A stretch of DNA of 64,000 bases, from contig JBKJSM010000002.1 in assembly GCA_046594445.1 (NCBI GenBank), forward strand, positions 49,630 to 113,629, in the 5' to 3' direction. The translations under genes and the position numbers were made by a program. Below the pieces are notes generated by a model. It was not told the DNA's origin and did no database searches. It worked only from the letters and a program-made list of their open reading frames with translations. This DNA is from Gaiellasilicea sp046594445 (GTDB lineage: Bacteria > Actinomycetota > Thermoleophilia > Gaiellales > Gaiellaceae). Every line of letters starts with the position of its first letter. Positions within the stretch are counted from its first letter, which is position 1. This document shows positions 16,474 through 25,042 of the stretch, piece after piece.

Positions 16474-16740
16474 GTGCAGCGACGCCGGGTTGTCGTCGAG
16501 GGTCACGTCCAGGGTGTCTTCTTCCGCGAGACGACGAGGCGCCGCGCGCTCGCCGACGGCGTGTCCGGCTGGGCGCGCAACCGTGACGACAGCAGTGTCG
16601 AGGCCGTCTTCGAGGGCGAGCCGGAGGCGGTCGAGCGGCTCGTCAAGTTCGTCCGGGAGGGCCCGCGCGGCGCCCGGGTCGATTGGGTGGACGTCGTCAG
16701 CGAGGACTACGAAGGGCTTACCGGGTTCGAGATCCGCTGA
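16474..16740 (+). CDS. acyP: Acylphosphatase
   Basis: Small cytosolic enzyme hydrolysing acyl phosphates. 88 aa, the normal size. Catalytic signature VEGHVQGVFFRETTRRRA (the phosphate-binding Arg is R20 in FFRET) and the GWARNRDDSSVEAVFEGE strand with the catalytic Asn. The GTG at 16474 is chosen because the family starts just before the first beta strand; the frame is open further upstream. Confidence 0.92.
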   Translation: MQRRRVVVEGHVQGVFFRETTRRRALADGVSGWARNRDDSSVEAVFEGEPEAVERLVKFVREGPRGARVDWVDVVSEDYEGLTGFEIR

Positions 16741-16743
16741 CCG

Positions 16744-18333
16744 CTATTCCCACTCGATCGTCGCCGGCGGCTTCGAGCTGATGTCGAGCGCGACCCGGTT
16801 GACGCCCGGGATCTCGTTGATGATCCGGCTCGAGATCGTGTCGAGCAGGTCGGAGGGGAGCCGGGCCCAGTCGGCGGTCATCGCATCCTCCGACGTGACG
16901 GCGCGGATCACGATCGGGTAGGCGTAGGTTCGCTCGTCGCCCTGGACGCCGACCGACTTGATCGCGGGCAGCACCGCGAAGCTCTGCCAGAGATCGCGGT
17001 AGAGGCCGGCGCGGCGGACCTCATCCTGGAGGATCGCGTCGGCGGCCCGCAGGATCTCGAGCCGCTCGGGCGTCACCTCGCCGATGATCCGGATCGCCAG
17101 GCCGGGACCCGGGAACGGCTGTCGCCAGACCATCTTCTCCGGCATGCCGAGCTCCTCGCCGACGCGTCGAACCTCGTCCTTGAAGAGCAGGCGCAGCGGC
17201 TCGACGAGCTCCATCGCCATGTCGTCGGGCAACCCGCCGACGTTGTGGTGGGACTTGATCTTTGCGGCGACGCCCTCCGTGCCACCCGACTCGATCACGT
17301 CGGAGTAGAGCGTCCCCTGGACGAGGAACGTGATCTCGCCCATTCCATCATGTGACAGCTTGGCTGCCTCCTCCTCGAACACGCGGATGAACTCCTCGCC
17401 GATCCGGCGTCGCTTCTCTTCCGGCTCGCTGATTCCCTCCAGCCGGGCGAGGAAGCGGTCCTGCGCCTGGACGTGGACGAGTGGCACCTGGAAGTGGCCG
17501 CCGAAGGTCTCCGCGACCTGCTCCGCCTCGTTCGAGCGCATGAAGCCGTGGTCGACGAAGACGCACGTGAGCTGGTCGCCGACCGCCTTGTGCACGAGGA
17601 GCGCGGCGACCGCCGAGTCGACGCCGCCGGAGAGCGCGCAGAGCACGCGCGCCGAGCCGACCTGCGCCCGGATCCGCTCGACCTGCTCCTCGATCACCGC
17701 AGCCGGAGTCCAGGCGGGCGGAGCGTCGGCGACCCCGTAGAGGAAATTTTTTAGCACGTCCTGGCCGTGCGGGGTGTGCCTCACCTCTGGATGGAACTGG
17801 ACGCCGTAGATGCGCCGGTCGTGGTCTTCGAAGGCGGCCACGGGCGTCGAGGGCGAGGTGCCGGTGACGGTCGCCCCGGTCGGCGGGGCGGTGACAGTGT
17901 CGCGATGGCTCATCCAGACGGTCTGGCTCTCGGGGAGGCCGACGAAGAGCGCGCCTGTCCCGCCCTCGAGGTCGGTCTTCCCGAACTCCGATGCGCCCGT
18001 TCGCGCCACCTCGCCGCCGAGCTCGAGCGCGAGCAGCTGCGCGCCGTAACAGATGCCGAGCGTAGGGATGCCGAGCTCGAACAGCGCGGGATCGGCCTTC
18101 GGCGCGTCGTCTGCGTACACCGATGCCGGCCCGCCGGAGAGGATCAGCGCCAGCGGGTTGCGCGCCCGCACCTCGTCGGCGGTCAGCTTGTGCGAGACGA
18201 GCTCGGAGTACACGCGCGCCTCGCGCACGCGGCGCGCGATCAGCTGCGAGTACTGGCCGCCGAAGTCGAGCACGAGCACGGGCCGCTCTTCGCCGACCGG
18301 CTCGGGAGTCGGGAGCGGATGGACGGTGCCCAC
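16744..18333 (-). CDS. guaA: GMP synthase (glutamine-hydrolysing)
   Basis: Converts XMP to GMP. 529 aa. The class I glutamine amidotransferase domain comes first (VLDFGGQYSQLIARRVRE, nucleophile in GICYGAQ, VQFHPEV), then the ATP-pyrophosphatase domain with ALSGGVDS P-loop and VFVDHGFMR, and the C-terminal dimerisation domain ending PPATIEWE. GTG start at 18333, 4 nt after the guaB stop: a guaB-guaA operon for guanine nucleotide synthesis. Confidence 0.97.
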   Translation of the reverse strand: MGTVHPLPTPEPVGEERPVLVLDFGGQYSQLIARRVREARVYSELVSHKLTADEVRARNPLALILSGGPASVYADDAPKADPALFELGIPTLGICYGAQLLALELGGEVARTGASEFGKTDLEGGTGALFVGLPESQTVWMSHRDTVTAPPTGATVTGTSPSTPVAAFEDHDRRIYGVQFHPEVRHTPHGQDVLKNFLYGVADAPPAWTPAAVIEEQVERIRAQVGSARVLCALSGGVDSAVAALLVHKAVGDQLTCVFVDHGFMRSNEAEQVAETFGGHFQVPLVHVQAQDRFLARLEGISEPEEKRRRIGEEFIRVFEEEAAKLSHDGMGEITFLVQGTLYSDVIESGGTEGVAAKIKSHHNVGGLPDDMAMELVEPLRLLFKDEVRRVGEELGMPEKMVWRQPFPGPGLAIRIIGEVTPERLEILRAADAILQDEVRRAGLYRDLWQSFAVLPAIKSVGVQGDERTYAYPIVIRAVTSEDAMTADWARLPSDLLDTISSRIINEIPGVNRVALDISSKPPATIEWE

Positions 18334-18337
18334 TCGA

Positions 18338-19828
18338 CTAAGACCGCCGGTAGTTCGGCGAGTCCTTGGTGATCATGACGTCGTGCGGGTGGCTCTCCCG
18401 CAGCCCGGCGCCCGTGATCCGCACGAAGCGGGACTCCAGCTTGAGCGCCTCGACGGTCGGCGCGCCGCAGTAGCCCATCGCCTGCCGGAGCCCGCCGACG
18501 AGCTGGTAGAGGATCTGCTGCACCGGCCCCTTGTAAGGGACGCGGCCCTCGATCCCCTCCGGCACGAGCTTGTCGACGTCCTCGACGTCACCCTGGAAGT
18601 AGCGGTCCTTCGAGAAGGAGCGCGCCTTCATCGCGCCCAGCGAGCCCATGCCGCGGTACTCCTTGTAGCGCTCGCCCTGGACGAGGATCACGTCGCCGGG
18701 GCTCTCGTCGGTCCCCGCGAGCATCGAGCCGAGCATGACCGTGTCGGCGCCGGCTGCGATCGCCTTGGCGATGTCGCCGGAGGAGGTCATGCCGCCGTCG
18801 GCGACCACGGGGACGCCGTGCCGGATCGCGTACTCCGCGCACTCGAACACAGCCGTGATCTGCGGCACGCCCACGCCCGCGACGACGCGCGTCGTGCAGA
18901 TCGAGCCCGGTCCAATCCCGACCTTGATCGCATCGGCGCCCGCGTCGATCAGGGCCTCGGACGCCTCGGCGGTGGCGATGTTGCCCGCGATCACCTGCAC
19001 GTCCCACTCCGACTTGATCCGGCGCACCATCTCGACGACCGAGCTCGAGTGGCCGTGCGCCGTATCGACGACGAGCACGTCCACCTCCGCGTCGACCAGC
19101 GCGGCCGAGCGCTCGAAGGCGTCGGGGCCGACGCCGACCGCGGCGCCGACGCGAAGCCGTCCCTGCTCGTCCTTCGTCGAGAGCGGGAACTCGATCCGCT
19201 TCTGGATGTCCTTGACGGTGATCAGGCCCTTGAGGCGACCCTCGCCGTCCACCACCGGCAGCTTTTCGATCTTGTGGCGGTGCAGGATCTCGTTCGCCTC
19301 GTCGAGCGTCGTCCCGACCGGCGCGGTGACGAGATTGCGCGTGGTCATCAGCGCGGAGAGCGGCTGATGGGTGTTCGACTCGAAGCGGAGGTCACGGTTG
19401 GTCAGGATCCCGACGAGCACGCCAGCCTCGTCGGTGATCGGGACGCCGGAGATGCGGTAGCGCGCCATCAGCTCGAGCGCCTCGGCGACCGAGTCGCCGG
19501 GCCGGAGCGTCACGGGCTCGACGATCATCCCCGACTCCGACCGCTTGACCTTGTCCACCTCGGCGACCTGGTCGGCGATCGACAGGTTGCGGTGCAGGAT
19601 GCCGATCCCGCCCTCGCGCGCGAGCGCGATCGCGAGGCGCGCCTCGGTGACGGTGTCCATCGCCGCCGAGACGATCGGGATCTCGAGCGCGATCGTCCGG
19701 GTCAGCCGCGTCGCCGTGCGCACATCGTTCGGGAGCACCGACGACTCCGCGGGCACGAGCAGCACGTCGTCGAAGGTGAGGCCTTCACGGCCGAACTTCT
19801 CTTCGTACGAAAGCTCCTGGCCTGACAA
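18338..19828 (-). CDS. guaB: Inosine-5'-monophosphate dehydrogenase
   Basis: Oxidises IMP to XMP, the rate-limiting GMP step. 496 aa. LTFDDVLLVPAES near the start, two CBS domains (about residues 95-215), then the catalytic loop GPGSICTTR with the active Cys, and ADGGMTSSGDIAKA. The frame runs open upstream; the TTG at 19828 is chosen since homology starts at GREGLTFDD. A TACCCT hexamer ends 7 nt upstream, consistent with leaderless transcription. A 72-bp repeat separates it from pfkB. Confidence 0.95.
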   Translation of the reverse strand: MSGQELSYEEKFGREGLTFDDVLLVPAESSVLPNDVRTATRLTRTIALEIPIVSAAMDTVTEARLAIALAREGGIGILHRNLSIADQVAEVDKVKRSESGMIVEPVTLRPGDSVAEALELMARYRISGVPITDEAGVLVGILTNRDLRFESNTHQPLSALMTTRNLVTAPVGTTLDEANEILHRHKIEKLPVVDGEGRLKGLITVKDIQKRIEFPLSTKDEQGRLRVGAAVGVGPDAFERSAALVDAEVDVLVVDTAHGHSSSVVEMVRRIKSEWDVQVIAGNIATAEASEALIDAGADAIKVGIGPGSICTTRVVAGVGVPQITAVFECAEYAIRHGVPVVADGGMTSSGDIAKAIAAGADTVMLGSMLAGTDESPGDVILVQGERYKEYRGMGSLGAMKARSFSKDRYFQGDVEDVDKLVPEGIEGRVPYKGPVQQILYQLVGGLRQAMGYCGAPTVEALKLESRFVRITGAGLRESHPHDVMITKDSPNYRRS

Positions 19829-19868
19829 GGAAGACAGGGTAACACTGCGTTTGGACGGCGAGGACTTT

Positions 19869-19940
19869 GGGCCGCGAAGCGGCCCCTTCAGGGATCTTCG
19901 CGCGATGAGCAGCCGCTTCTGCGGATGCTCATCTTGCGCT
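19869..19940. repeat. 72-bp two-hairpin dispersed repeat, copy 1
   Basis: 69 of 72 positions match the copy at 62500-62571, same orientation. Two stem-loops on the minus strand: GATGAGCATCCGC/GCGGCTGCTCATC with AGAA loop (one mismatch) and GGGCCGC/GCGGCCC with TTC loop. It overlaps the last codons and stop of pfkB and ends in the guaB upstream region. Confidence 0.85.
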
Positions 19941-20882
19941 GAGAGACAGCTCTGCCAGTTCGACGCCCGCGACGAGCCGGCCGGCCTCGCGTGGGTCGAA
20001 GCGTCCCGCGCCGACTTCGAGCGTCGACGCGGCGCCGGCCGCGACGGCGAGCCGAAGCGCCTCCTCGGCCGACTTGCCCGCGAGCTGCGCGGCGATGAAC
20101 TGCGCGAGCAGGACATCGCCGGCTCCGACCACCGACACCGCCTCAACCGTTGGCGCGACCGCCTTGTAGCGCCGGACGTGCCGGTCTTCGCGGAAGAGGG
20201 CGTAGCAACCGGACTCGAGCGTGATGTGGACGTTGCGCGCGCCGAGCTCGGCGATCGCGTCGAGCGCCATCAGGAAGTCCTCCTCGTCCTCGAGCTCCTG
20301 CCCGACGACGTGTTCTGCCTCGCGCTGGTTTGGGGAGACGAGGAACGGTTCCGACTCGGTACCGAGCCGCAGCGGCTGGCCCTCGGTGTCGAGCACCGCC
20401 GGCACGCCGCGCTTGTTGACCTCACGCACCGCCTCCGCGTAGAAGCTCTCCTCGACCCCGCGCGGCAGCGACCCCGCGAAGATGACGAAGTCGGCGCCGC
20501 GGGAGAGGTAGTGGAGCTTCTCGAGCAGCATCTCGAGCTCCTCGGTCGTCACCTTCGGGCCCCACTCGTTGATCTCGGTGTACGAGCCTTCGGTGGGGTC
20601 GACGACGGCCGTCGACGTCCGCGACTCCTCGCCGATCCGGACGAAGTCGTTGAGGATCGCCTCGGCGGTCAGCTCCTCGACGATTCGCGTTCCGGTGCGC
20701 CCGCCGGCGAGCCCGGTCGCGACGACGGGAACGTCGAGCCGCTTGAGCGCGCGGGCGATGTTGATTCCCTTGCCGCCCGCGAGCGTAAGCACTTGGCTTG
20801 CCCGGTGGCGGTGCTCGCGCTGGAAGTGCGGGACGGTGAGCGTCCGGTCGAGCGCGGCGTTGAGCGTGACGGTGACGATCAC
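19929..20882 (-). CDS. PfkB-family kinase, 1-phosphofructokinase-like
   Basis: Ribokinase-superfamily sugar-phosphate kinase, 317 aa, phosphorylating fructose-1-P, tagatose-6-P or a similar sugar phosphate. PfkB signature 1 region LAGGKGINIARALKRL, substrate motif AGSLPRGV, and the anion-hole/catalytic base loop VVGAGDVLLAQF near residue 255. N-terminus MIVTVTLNAALDRTL is typical of the LacC/FruK subgroup. No PTS genes are adjacent, so the exact substrate is uncertain. It overlaps the carboxypeptidase gene by 4 nt; its stop codon lies inside the 72-bp repeat. Confidence 0.85.
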   Translation of the reverse strand: MIVTVTLNAALDRTLTVPHFQREHRHRASQVLTLAGGKGINIARALKRLDVPVVATGLAGGRTGTRIVEELTAEAILNDFVRIGEESRTSTAVVDPTEGSYTEINEWGPKVTTEELEMLLEKLHYLSRGADFVIFAGSLPRGVEESFYAEAVREVNKRGVPAVLDTEGQPLRLGTESEPFLVSPNQREAEHVVGQELEDEEDFLMALDAIAELGARNVHITLESGCYALFREDRHVRRYKAVAPTVEAVSVVGAGDVLLAQFIAAQLAGKSAEEALRLAVAAGAASTLEVGAGRFDPREAGRLVAGVELAELSLSAR

Positions 20883-21997
20883 GAGAAAAGGCCTCCAAGG
20901 TGGTCGAGCGTCCGACCTGCGTAGAAGCGTACGCGCGAAACCCGGTCAGGGCGCTCGACGCCGTCGACGGCGACCAGCGGCGACCGCGCAATCACCCGGC
21001 CGCGGTCGAGCACCTGCACCTCGCCGAGGCGCTGGCCCCGGCGCACCGGCAGCGCCGCCTCGAGAGGCATCACGACGCGCTCGACGAGCTCGCGGTCGAT
21101 CCGCACGATTCGCAGCGCCGGACGCTTCGCGACGAGCCGGACGGCCGGCCGGCCGTAGGCGGTCTGCACGCTGCCGTAGTCGCGCTCGCCGTCGATCGCC
21201 CAGACGGTGCGGTAGCGCGAGAGCCCCCACGTGAGCAGCCCCGCAAGATCGGCGTTCCGTCCCTCGCGGGTCTCGCCGCCCAGGAGCGTTGCGTAGACGG
21301 TGACTCCGCCTCCTCGCGCGGCGGCGACCTGTGACCAGCCCGCACCGTCCGTGTGGCCGGTCTTGACGCCGATCAGGTTCGGGAAGGTCGAGAGGAGGTC
21401 GTTCCAGGTGCGCAGGCGCCTCCCCGCGGCGGTCGTGTCGACGATCCGGACGGTCTTCCGGATCAGCGGCTGCCTCATCGCGATGCGCGCGAGCCGCGTC
21501 ACGTCGCGCGCGCTGGAGAAGTGACCCGGCGCGTCCAGGCCGTCGGGGTTGGCGAAGTGCGTGTCGGTGAGCCCGAGCTCCTGCGCACGGGCGTTCATGA
21601 GTGCGACGAACTTCGGGATCGAGCCGCCAACGTGCGCCGCGATCGCGTTCGCGGCATCGTTCGCGCTCTGGACGAGCGCCGCGCGGATCAGGTCGCGCAG
21701 CGCGATCCGCTCCCCGGCGCGCAGGTTGATCGTCGACTCGCCGACGCCCGCGGCGCCCTGCGTCACGGTCACCTGATCGTCGGGCGACTCGCGCTCGAGC
21801 GCGACCAGCGACGTCATTAGCTTCGTGATCGAGGCCATCGGCAGGCGCTGGCGCGGGTCGTGCTCGGCGAGCACGTCGCCGGTGACGCCGTTCTGAACGA
21901 GGTACGCCTCGGCGTCGACCGGGGGCGGGGCCGCGGCTGCGACGACCGCCAGAGCGAGCGTTGCGGCGACGATGAGGAGGGAGGCGGCGCCCTTCAC
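20879..21997 (-). CDS. D-alanyl-D-alanine carboxypeptidase (PBP5/DacF type)
   Basis: Trims the terminal D-Ala of peptidoglycan stem peptides outside the membrane. 372 aa with an N-terminal signal peptide (about residues 1-23, hydrophobic LLIVAATLALAVVAAAA). Low-molecular-weight PBP motifs: SITK (SxxK), SAN (SxN) and KTGHTDG. A C-terminal beta domain of about 90 aa follows, lacking an obvious amphipathic anchor helix. It precedes pfkB and follows the LysM gene, another envelope protein, on the same strand. Confidence 0.93.
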   Translation of the reverse strand: MKGAASLLIVAATLALAVVAAAAPPPVDAEAYLVQNGVTGDVLAEHDPRQRLPMASITKLMTSLVALERESPDDQVTVTQGAAGVGESTINLRAGERIALRDLIRAALVQSANDAANAIAAHVGGSIPKFVALMNARAQELGLTDTHFANPDGLDAPGHFSSARDVTRLARIAMRQPLIRKTVRIVDTTAAGRRLRTWNDLLSTFPNLIGVKTGHTDGAGWSQVAAARGGGVTVYATLLGGETREGRNADLAGLLTWGLSRYRTVWAIDGERDYGSVQTAYGRPAVRLVAKRPALRIVRIDRELVERVVMPLEAALPVRRGQRLGEVQVLDRGRVIARSPLVAVDGVERPDRVSRVRFYAGRTLDHLGGLFS

Positions 21998-22009
21998 GCG
22001 GCGGGCACT

Positions 22010-22366
22010 CTACTTGACGCGGATCCGCTGGCCGATCGTCAGCGCCACCGGGTCCGCGTCGGGGTTCAGCACCAGCAGCTCCTCGACCGTGGTGTCGAAC
22101 TGAGTGGCGACGTCGGCGAGCGTGTCCCCGGGCTCGATCTCGTAGAACTCCGCGCCCGACGCCTCGGTCGTCGTGCCCGTCGAGGTCGTTGCGGGCTCCT
22201 CGTCGGTCACCGTGGCCGTGGTCGCGGCGACCGTCGTGGCGGGCGGTGGGATCGCCTCGGTTCCGTTCGAGAGGCCCGCGCGGACGATCAGCACGGCGAT
22301 CGTGACGGCGAGGAGGAAGGCTGCCGGAGCCGCGTACCGCGCCAGCCTGACGTGACGCCGCCTCAC
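22010..22366 (-). CDS. Membrane-anchored LysM domain protein
   Basis: 118 aa. Short basic N-terminus, one transmembrane helix (AAPAAFLLAVTIAVLIV), a Thr/Ala/Pro-rich linker (about residues 35-70), and one C-terminal LysM domain (YEIEPGDTLADVATQF ... LNPDADPVALTIGQRIRV), which binds GlcNAc polymers such as peptidoglycan. No catalytic domain. The GTG start at 22366 overlaps the pyrF stop (GTGA). Confidence 0.82.
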   Translation of the reverse strand: MRRRHVRLARYAAPAAFLLAVTIAVLIVRAGLSNGTEAIPPPATTVAATTATVTDEEPATTSTGTTTEASGAEFYEIEPGDTLADVATQFDTTVEELLVLNPDADPVALTIGQRIRVK

Positions 22367-23274
22367 CAACCCGAGACCGACCAGACCTCGGAGCGGAGCC
22401 GGGCCGCCTCGGCGCCGGCCGCCGAGCGCCAGTCGCCGCCGCCGCCGTTCCGGTAGGCGAAGATCACCGAGCGCGACACGCTCACGAGCGCGCTCGCGGG
22501 GCCGCTCGTGAACGCCCGCGCGACGTCCGCCGGCGCGGCCCCCTGGGCGCCGACGCCCGGGAGGAGCAGCACCGACTGCGGCAGCAGCTTTCGCGCCTCG
22601 GCCACGGCGCGCGGCACCGTCGCGCCGACCACGGCCCCGACGCTGGAGAGGCCGCGTTCGCCGATCAGGTCGGTGCCCCAGCCCTCGACGAGCCCGGCCA
22701 CGTGCTGCCAAACGCGGCGTCCGTCGGAGAGCGTCAGCTCCTGCAGGTCGGTGGCGCCCGAGTTCGAGGTTCGCACGAGGCAGAAGATGCCCGCTCCGTG
22801 GAGTCGGCACGCCTGGAGGAACGGCTCGATCGAGTCGCCGCCGAGGTACGGGCTGACGGTCAGCGCGTCGGCGAGTGGAGCGTCGCCGTCCCTGGGCTCG
22901 AGATACGCGGCGGCGTAGGCGCGGGCGGTCGAGCCGATGTCGCCGCGCTTGCCGTCCGCGATCACGAGCAGCCCCGCCGCCCGCGCGTAGCCGCAGACCC
23001 GCTCGAGCGCCGAGAACCCGTCCGAGCCGAGCGCCTCGAAGAAGGCGACCTGCGGCTTGACCGCGACGACGTAGGGCGCAACCGCGTCGACGATCGCGCA
23101 GCAGAAGCGCGCGTAGGCGTTCGCCGCCTCGCCACGCCCCAGCACCGACTCCCCGCGCAGCTCGACGGGGAGCATCTCGAGGCGCGGGTCGAGCCCGACG
23201 ACCACCTGGCTCCGCTTCCGCTCGACGGCGTCCGCGAGCCGGTCGGCGAAGGTTGCGGTGGCAACGGACGCCAT
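22363..23274 (-). CDS. pyrF: Orotidine-5'-phosphate decarboxylase, type 2
   Basis: Last step of UMP synthesis. 303 aa, the long type-2 form found in actinobacteria. Substrate Asp in VVGLDPR, Lys93-type VAVKPQ, and the catalytic DGKRGDIGSTA loop. C-terminal GVGAQG phosphate loop. TAGTCT ends 6 nt before the ATG. pyrE lies about 2 kb upstream on the same strand, so pyrimidine genes are loosely grouped. Confidence 0.95.
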   Translation of the reverse strand: MASVATATFADRLADAVERKRSQVVVGLDPRLEMLPVELRGESVLGRGEAANAYARFCCAIVDAVAPYVVAVKPQVAFFEALGSDGFSALERVCGYARAAGLLVIADGKRGDIGSTARAYAAAYLEPRDGDAPLADALTVSPYLGGDSIEPFLQACRLHGAGIFCLVRTSNSGATDLQELTLSDGRRVWQHVAGLVEGWGTDLIGERGLSSVGAVVGATVPRAVAEARKLLPQSVLLLPGVGAQGAAPADVARAFTSGPASALVSVSRSVIFAYRNGGGGDWRSAAGAEAARLRSEVWSVSGW

Positions 23275-23280
23275 GGCGCA

Positions 23281-23286
23281 AGACTA
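23281..23286 (-). promoter_or_regulatory. Candidate -10 for pyrF
   Basis: TAGTCT on the minus strand ends exactly 6 nt before the pyrF ATG (23274), matching the leaderless pattern. Confidence 0.4.
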
Positions 23287-23302
23287 GATGCGCGATCGGA
23301 AG

Positions 23303-24934
23303 CTAGGCGGCGCGCCGGAGGCCCGCCAGCGGCACGATTCTGAGCTCGGGCGGCGGCCGGCGGAGGAACGTCCCGATCAGGAGCAGCTGGTCACTGTCCT
23401 CCGGCGCGATCGACGACTCCGCGCGGGCGACAGCGGCCAGGCCCGCCTCGGTCTCCACCCTGCCCGCGTCCCCAGGCAGGAGCGTCCGCGTGGCGACGAC
23501 GCGGCCGCCGGAGACGAAGAACGCGCGCCGGAAGCCCTCCTCGGCGGCCGGGACGAGCAGACACAGCTCGAGCCCGCGCAGCCGGTCAAGCTCGGCGAGC
23601 ACGCCCGTGACGTCGTCGAGCGCCGCGATCCGGTCGCGCAGCCGGGCGGCGTCCTCGAAGCGCAGGTCGGCCGCGAGGCGTCGCAGCTTTGCACGGAGCG
23701 CGGGCAGCGCCTCCACGGGCTCTCCCTCCCACCCCTCGAGCGCGCGGGCGGCGCGGCGGGCGAGGCGCCGGCTCTTCAGCGGCCCGTGCGGACCGGGGGT
23801 CTCGGTCACGCACCAGCCGGAGCCGCGCCGCCGGAGATAGACGTAGCGGTCAGGCCGGGCGCTGCGGGCGTTGGCGGGCGGACGCAGCTCGCGTAGGAGC
23901 CGAAGCTCCTCCAGACCGGCCTCGAGCTCCGAGCCGAGCACGCGCCACTCGACTCGCTCGAGCGCGCCGAGAGCTGCCTCGACCGCCGGCCGCTGCCGCT
24001 CGGTGCGGAAGTACGAGCGGAGCCTGGCCCGCAGGTCGCGCGCCCGGCCGACGTAGAGCACCTGCTCGTTCCGGTCGCGGAAGAGGTAGACGCCCGGCTT
24101 CTGCGGGGCGCCCGCCACGAGCGAGCGTTTCCCGGCGAGCCGGCGCGCACGCGGCGCGGCCAGATCGACGAGCTCTGCGACCGTCGCGGTGCCGCGCTCC
24201 TGCGCCAGGCCGATCAGCGCGAGCAGGATCTCCGCGGTCGCCTCGGCGTCGGGGAGCGCGCGGTGTGACGGGCGCACCGCCGTTCCGAAGAAGTGCGAGA
24301 GCGAGGCGAGCCCGACGCGCGAGACCCGCCCCGCGAGCAGGCGCCGTGCAAGCCAGAGCGTGTCGACCACCGGCCCCGCCACGCGCCTCCCCGTCAGGCG
24401 CTCGACCTCGCGGTCGAGGAAGGCCATGTCGAACCGCGCGTTGTGCGCGACGAGCACCGCGTCGCCGGCAAAGTCGAGGAAGCGCCGGACGGCGAGCTCG
24501 ACCGGCGGCGCGCCGCGGAGGGCGCGGGGGTCGATGCCCGTCAGGGCCGCGATCGGCGCGGGCAGCGGCCGGCGCGGATTGACGAGCGTCTCGAACCGCT
24601 CCACGAGCTCGAGCCCGCGCACGCGCACCGCGCCGATCTCGCAGATCGAGGAGCTTGCAGCCGACAAGCCTGTCGTCTCGAGGTCGAAGACGACGTAGGT
24701 CGCAAGCTCGACCGGCAGCGACACTCCCGCCGGCTGGGCGAGCCCGACGCTCGCGCCGCGCCAGGCGAGCCGGGCGTCCCCGTCGACGACGTCAGCGAGC
24801 AGCGACCGCGCGAGACCCGTCGGCACGTGGCGGAGTGCGTAGAGGGCTCGCGCCGCGTCCTCCGCCGGCACCGGCCCGTGTCGCGCCTCGATGAGCTCGA
24901 CGAGCCGGTCGGCCGAGTCGAATGAGAGCTGCAT
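23303..24934 (-). CDS. DnaQ-type DEDDh exonuclease fused to UvrC-like GIY-YIG endonuclease
   Basis: 543 aa DNA repair nuclease. After an N-terminal region of about 75 aa, residues about 75-245 form a 3'-5' exonuclease with DEDDh motifs (VVFDLETTGL, VAHNARFDMAFL, HRALPDAEAT). Residues about 275-360 are a GIY-YIG domain (PGVYLFRDRNEQVLYVGRARDLRARL), and a UVR-like motif follows (LRFEDAARLRDRIAAL). The same fusion is known in mycobacteria; E. coli Cho is a related SOS-induced UvrC-like nuclease. A LexA-type box in the promoter supports SOS control. The RNase-H-like and HhH domains of full UvrC are absent. Confidence 0.9.
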   Translation of the reverse strand: MQLSFDSADRLVELIEARHGPVPAEDAARALYALRHVPTGLARSLLADVVDGDARLAWRGASVGLAQPAGVSLPVELATYVVFDLETTGLSAASSSICEIGAVRVRGLELVERFETLVNPRRPLPAPIAALTGIDPRALRGAPPVELAVRRFLDFAGDAVLVAHNARFDMAFLDREVERLTGRRVAGPVVDTLWLARRLLAGRVSRVGLASLSHFFGTAVRPSHRALPDAEATAEILLALIGLAQERGTATVAELVDLAAPRARRLAGKRSLVAGAPQKPGVYLFRDRNEQVLYVGRARDLRARLRSYFRTERQRPAVEAALGALERVEWRVLGSELEAGLEELRLLRELRPPANARSARPDRYVYLRRRGSGWCVTETPGPHGPLKSRRLARRAARALEGWEGEPVEALPALRAKLRRLAADLRFEDAARLRDRIAALDDVTGVLAELDRLRGLELCLLVPAAEEGFRRAFFVSGGRVVATRTLLPGDAGRVETEAGLAAVARAESSIAPEDSDQLLLIGTFLRRPPPELRIVPLAGLRRAA

Positions 24935-24940
24935 CGCGAG

Positions 24941-24969
24941 ATCCTATGCGAACACGTGTTCGTGTTCAA
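24941..24969 (-). promoter_or_regulatory. Promoter of the DnaQ-UvrC fusion gene
   Basis: -35 TTGAAC (24969-24964), 17-bp spacer, -10 TAGGAT (24946-24941), 6 nt before the ATG at 24934, so leaderless. Confidence 0.7.
24949..24962. promoter_or_regulatory. LexA-type SOS (Cheo) box
   Basis: CGAACACGTGTTCG is a perfect palindrome matching the Gram-positive/actinobacterial LexA consensus GAAC-N4-GTTC with the preferred RNRY centre. It lies within the -35/-10 spacer, so binding would exclude RNA polymerase. A second half-site-like GTGTTC follows directly. Confidence 0.75.
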
Positions 24970-24972
24970 GCG

Positions 24973-25012
24973 TAAAGAGAAGGCCGCGCCGGTCCTGACA
25001 CCGGGCGCGGCC
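24973..25012 (-). terminator. Intrinsic terminator downstream of the HU gene
   Basis: Nine-bp perfect stem GGCCGCGCC/GGCGCGGCC (25012-25004 with 24990-24982) on the minus strand followed by TTCTCTTT. It lies about 30 nt after the HU stop and separates it from the SOS-box promoter. Confidence 0.75.
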
Positions 25013-25042
25013 CTCTGAGTCCTCGGAGGAGCGGGCCTCGGG

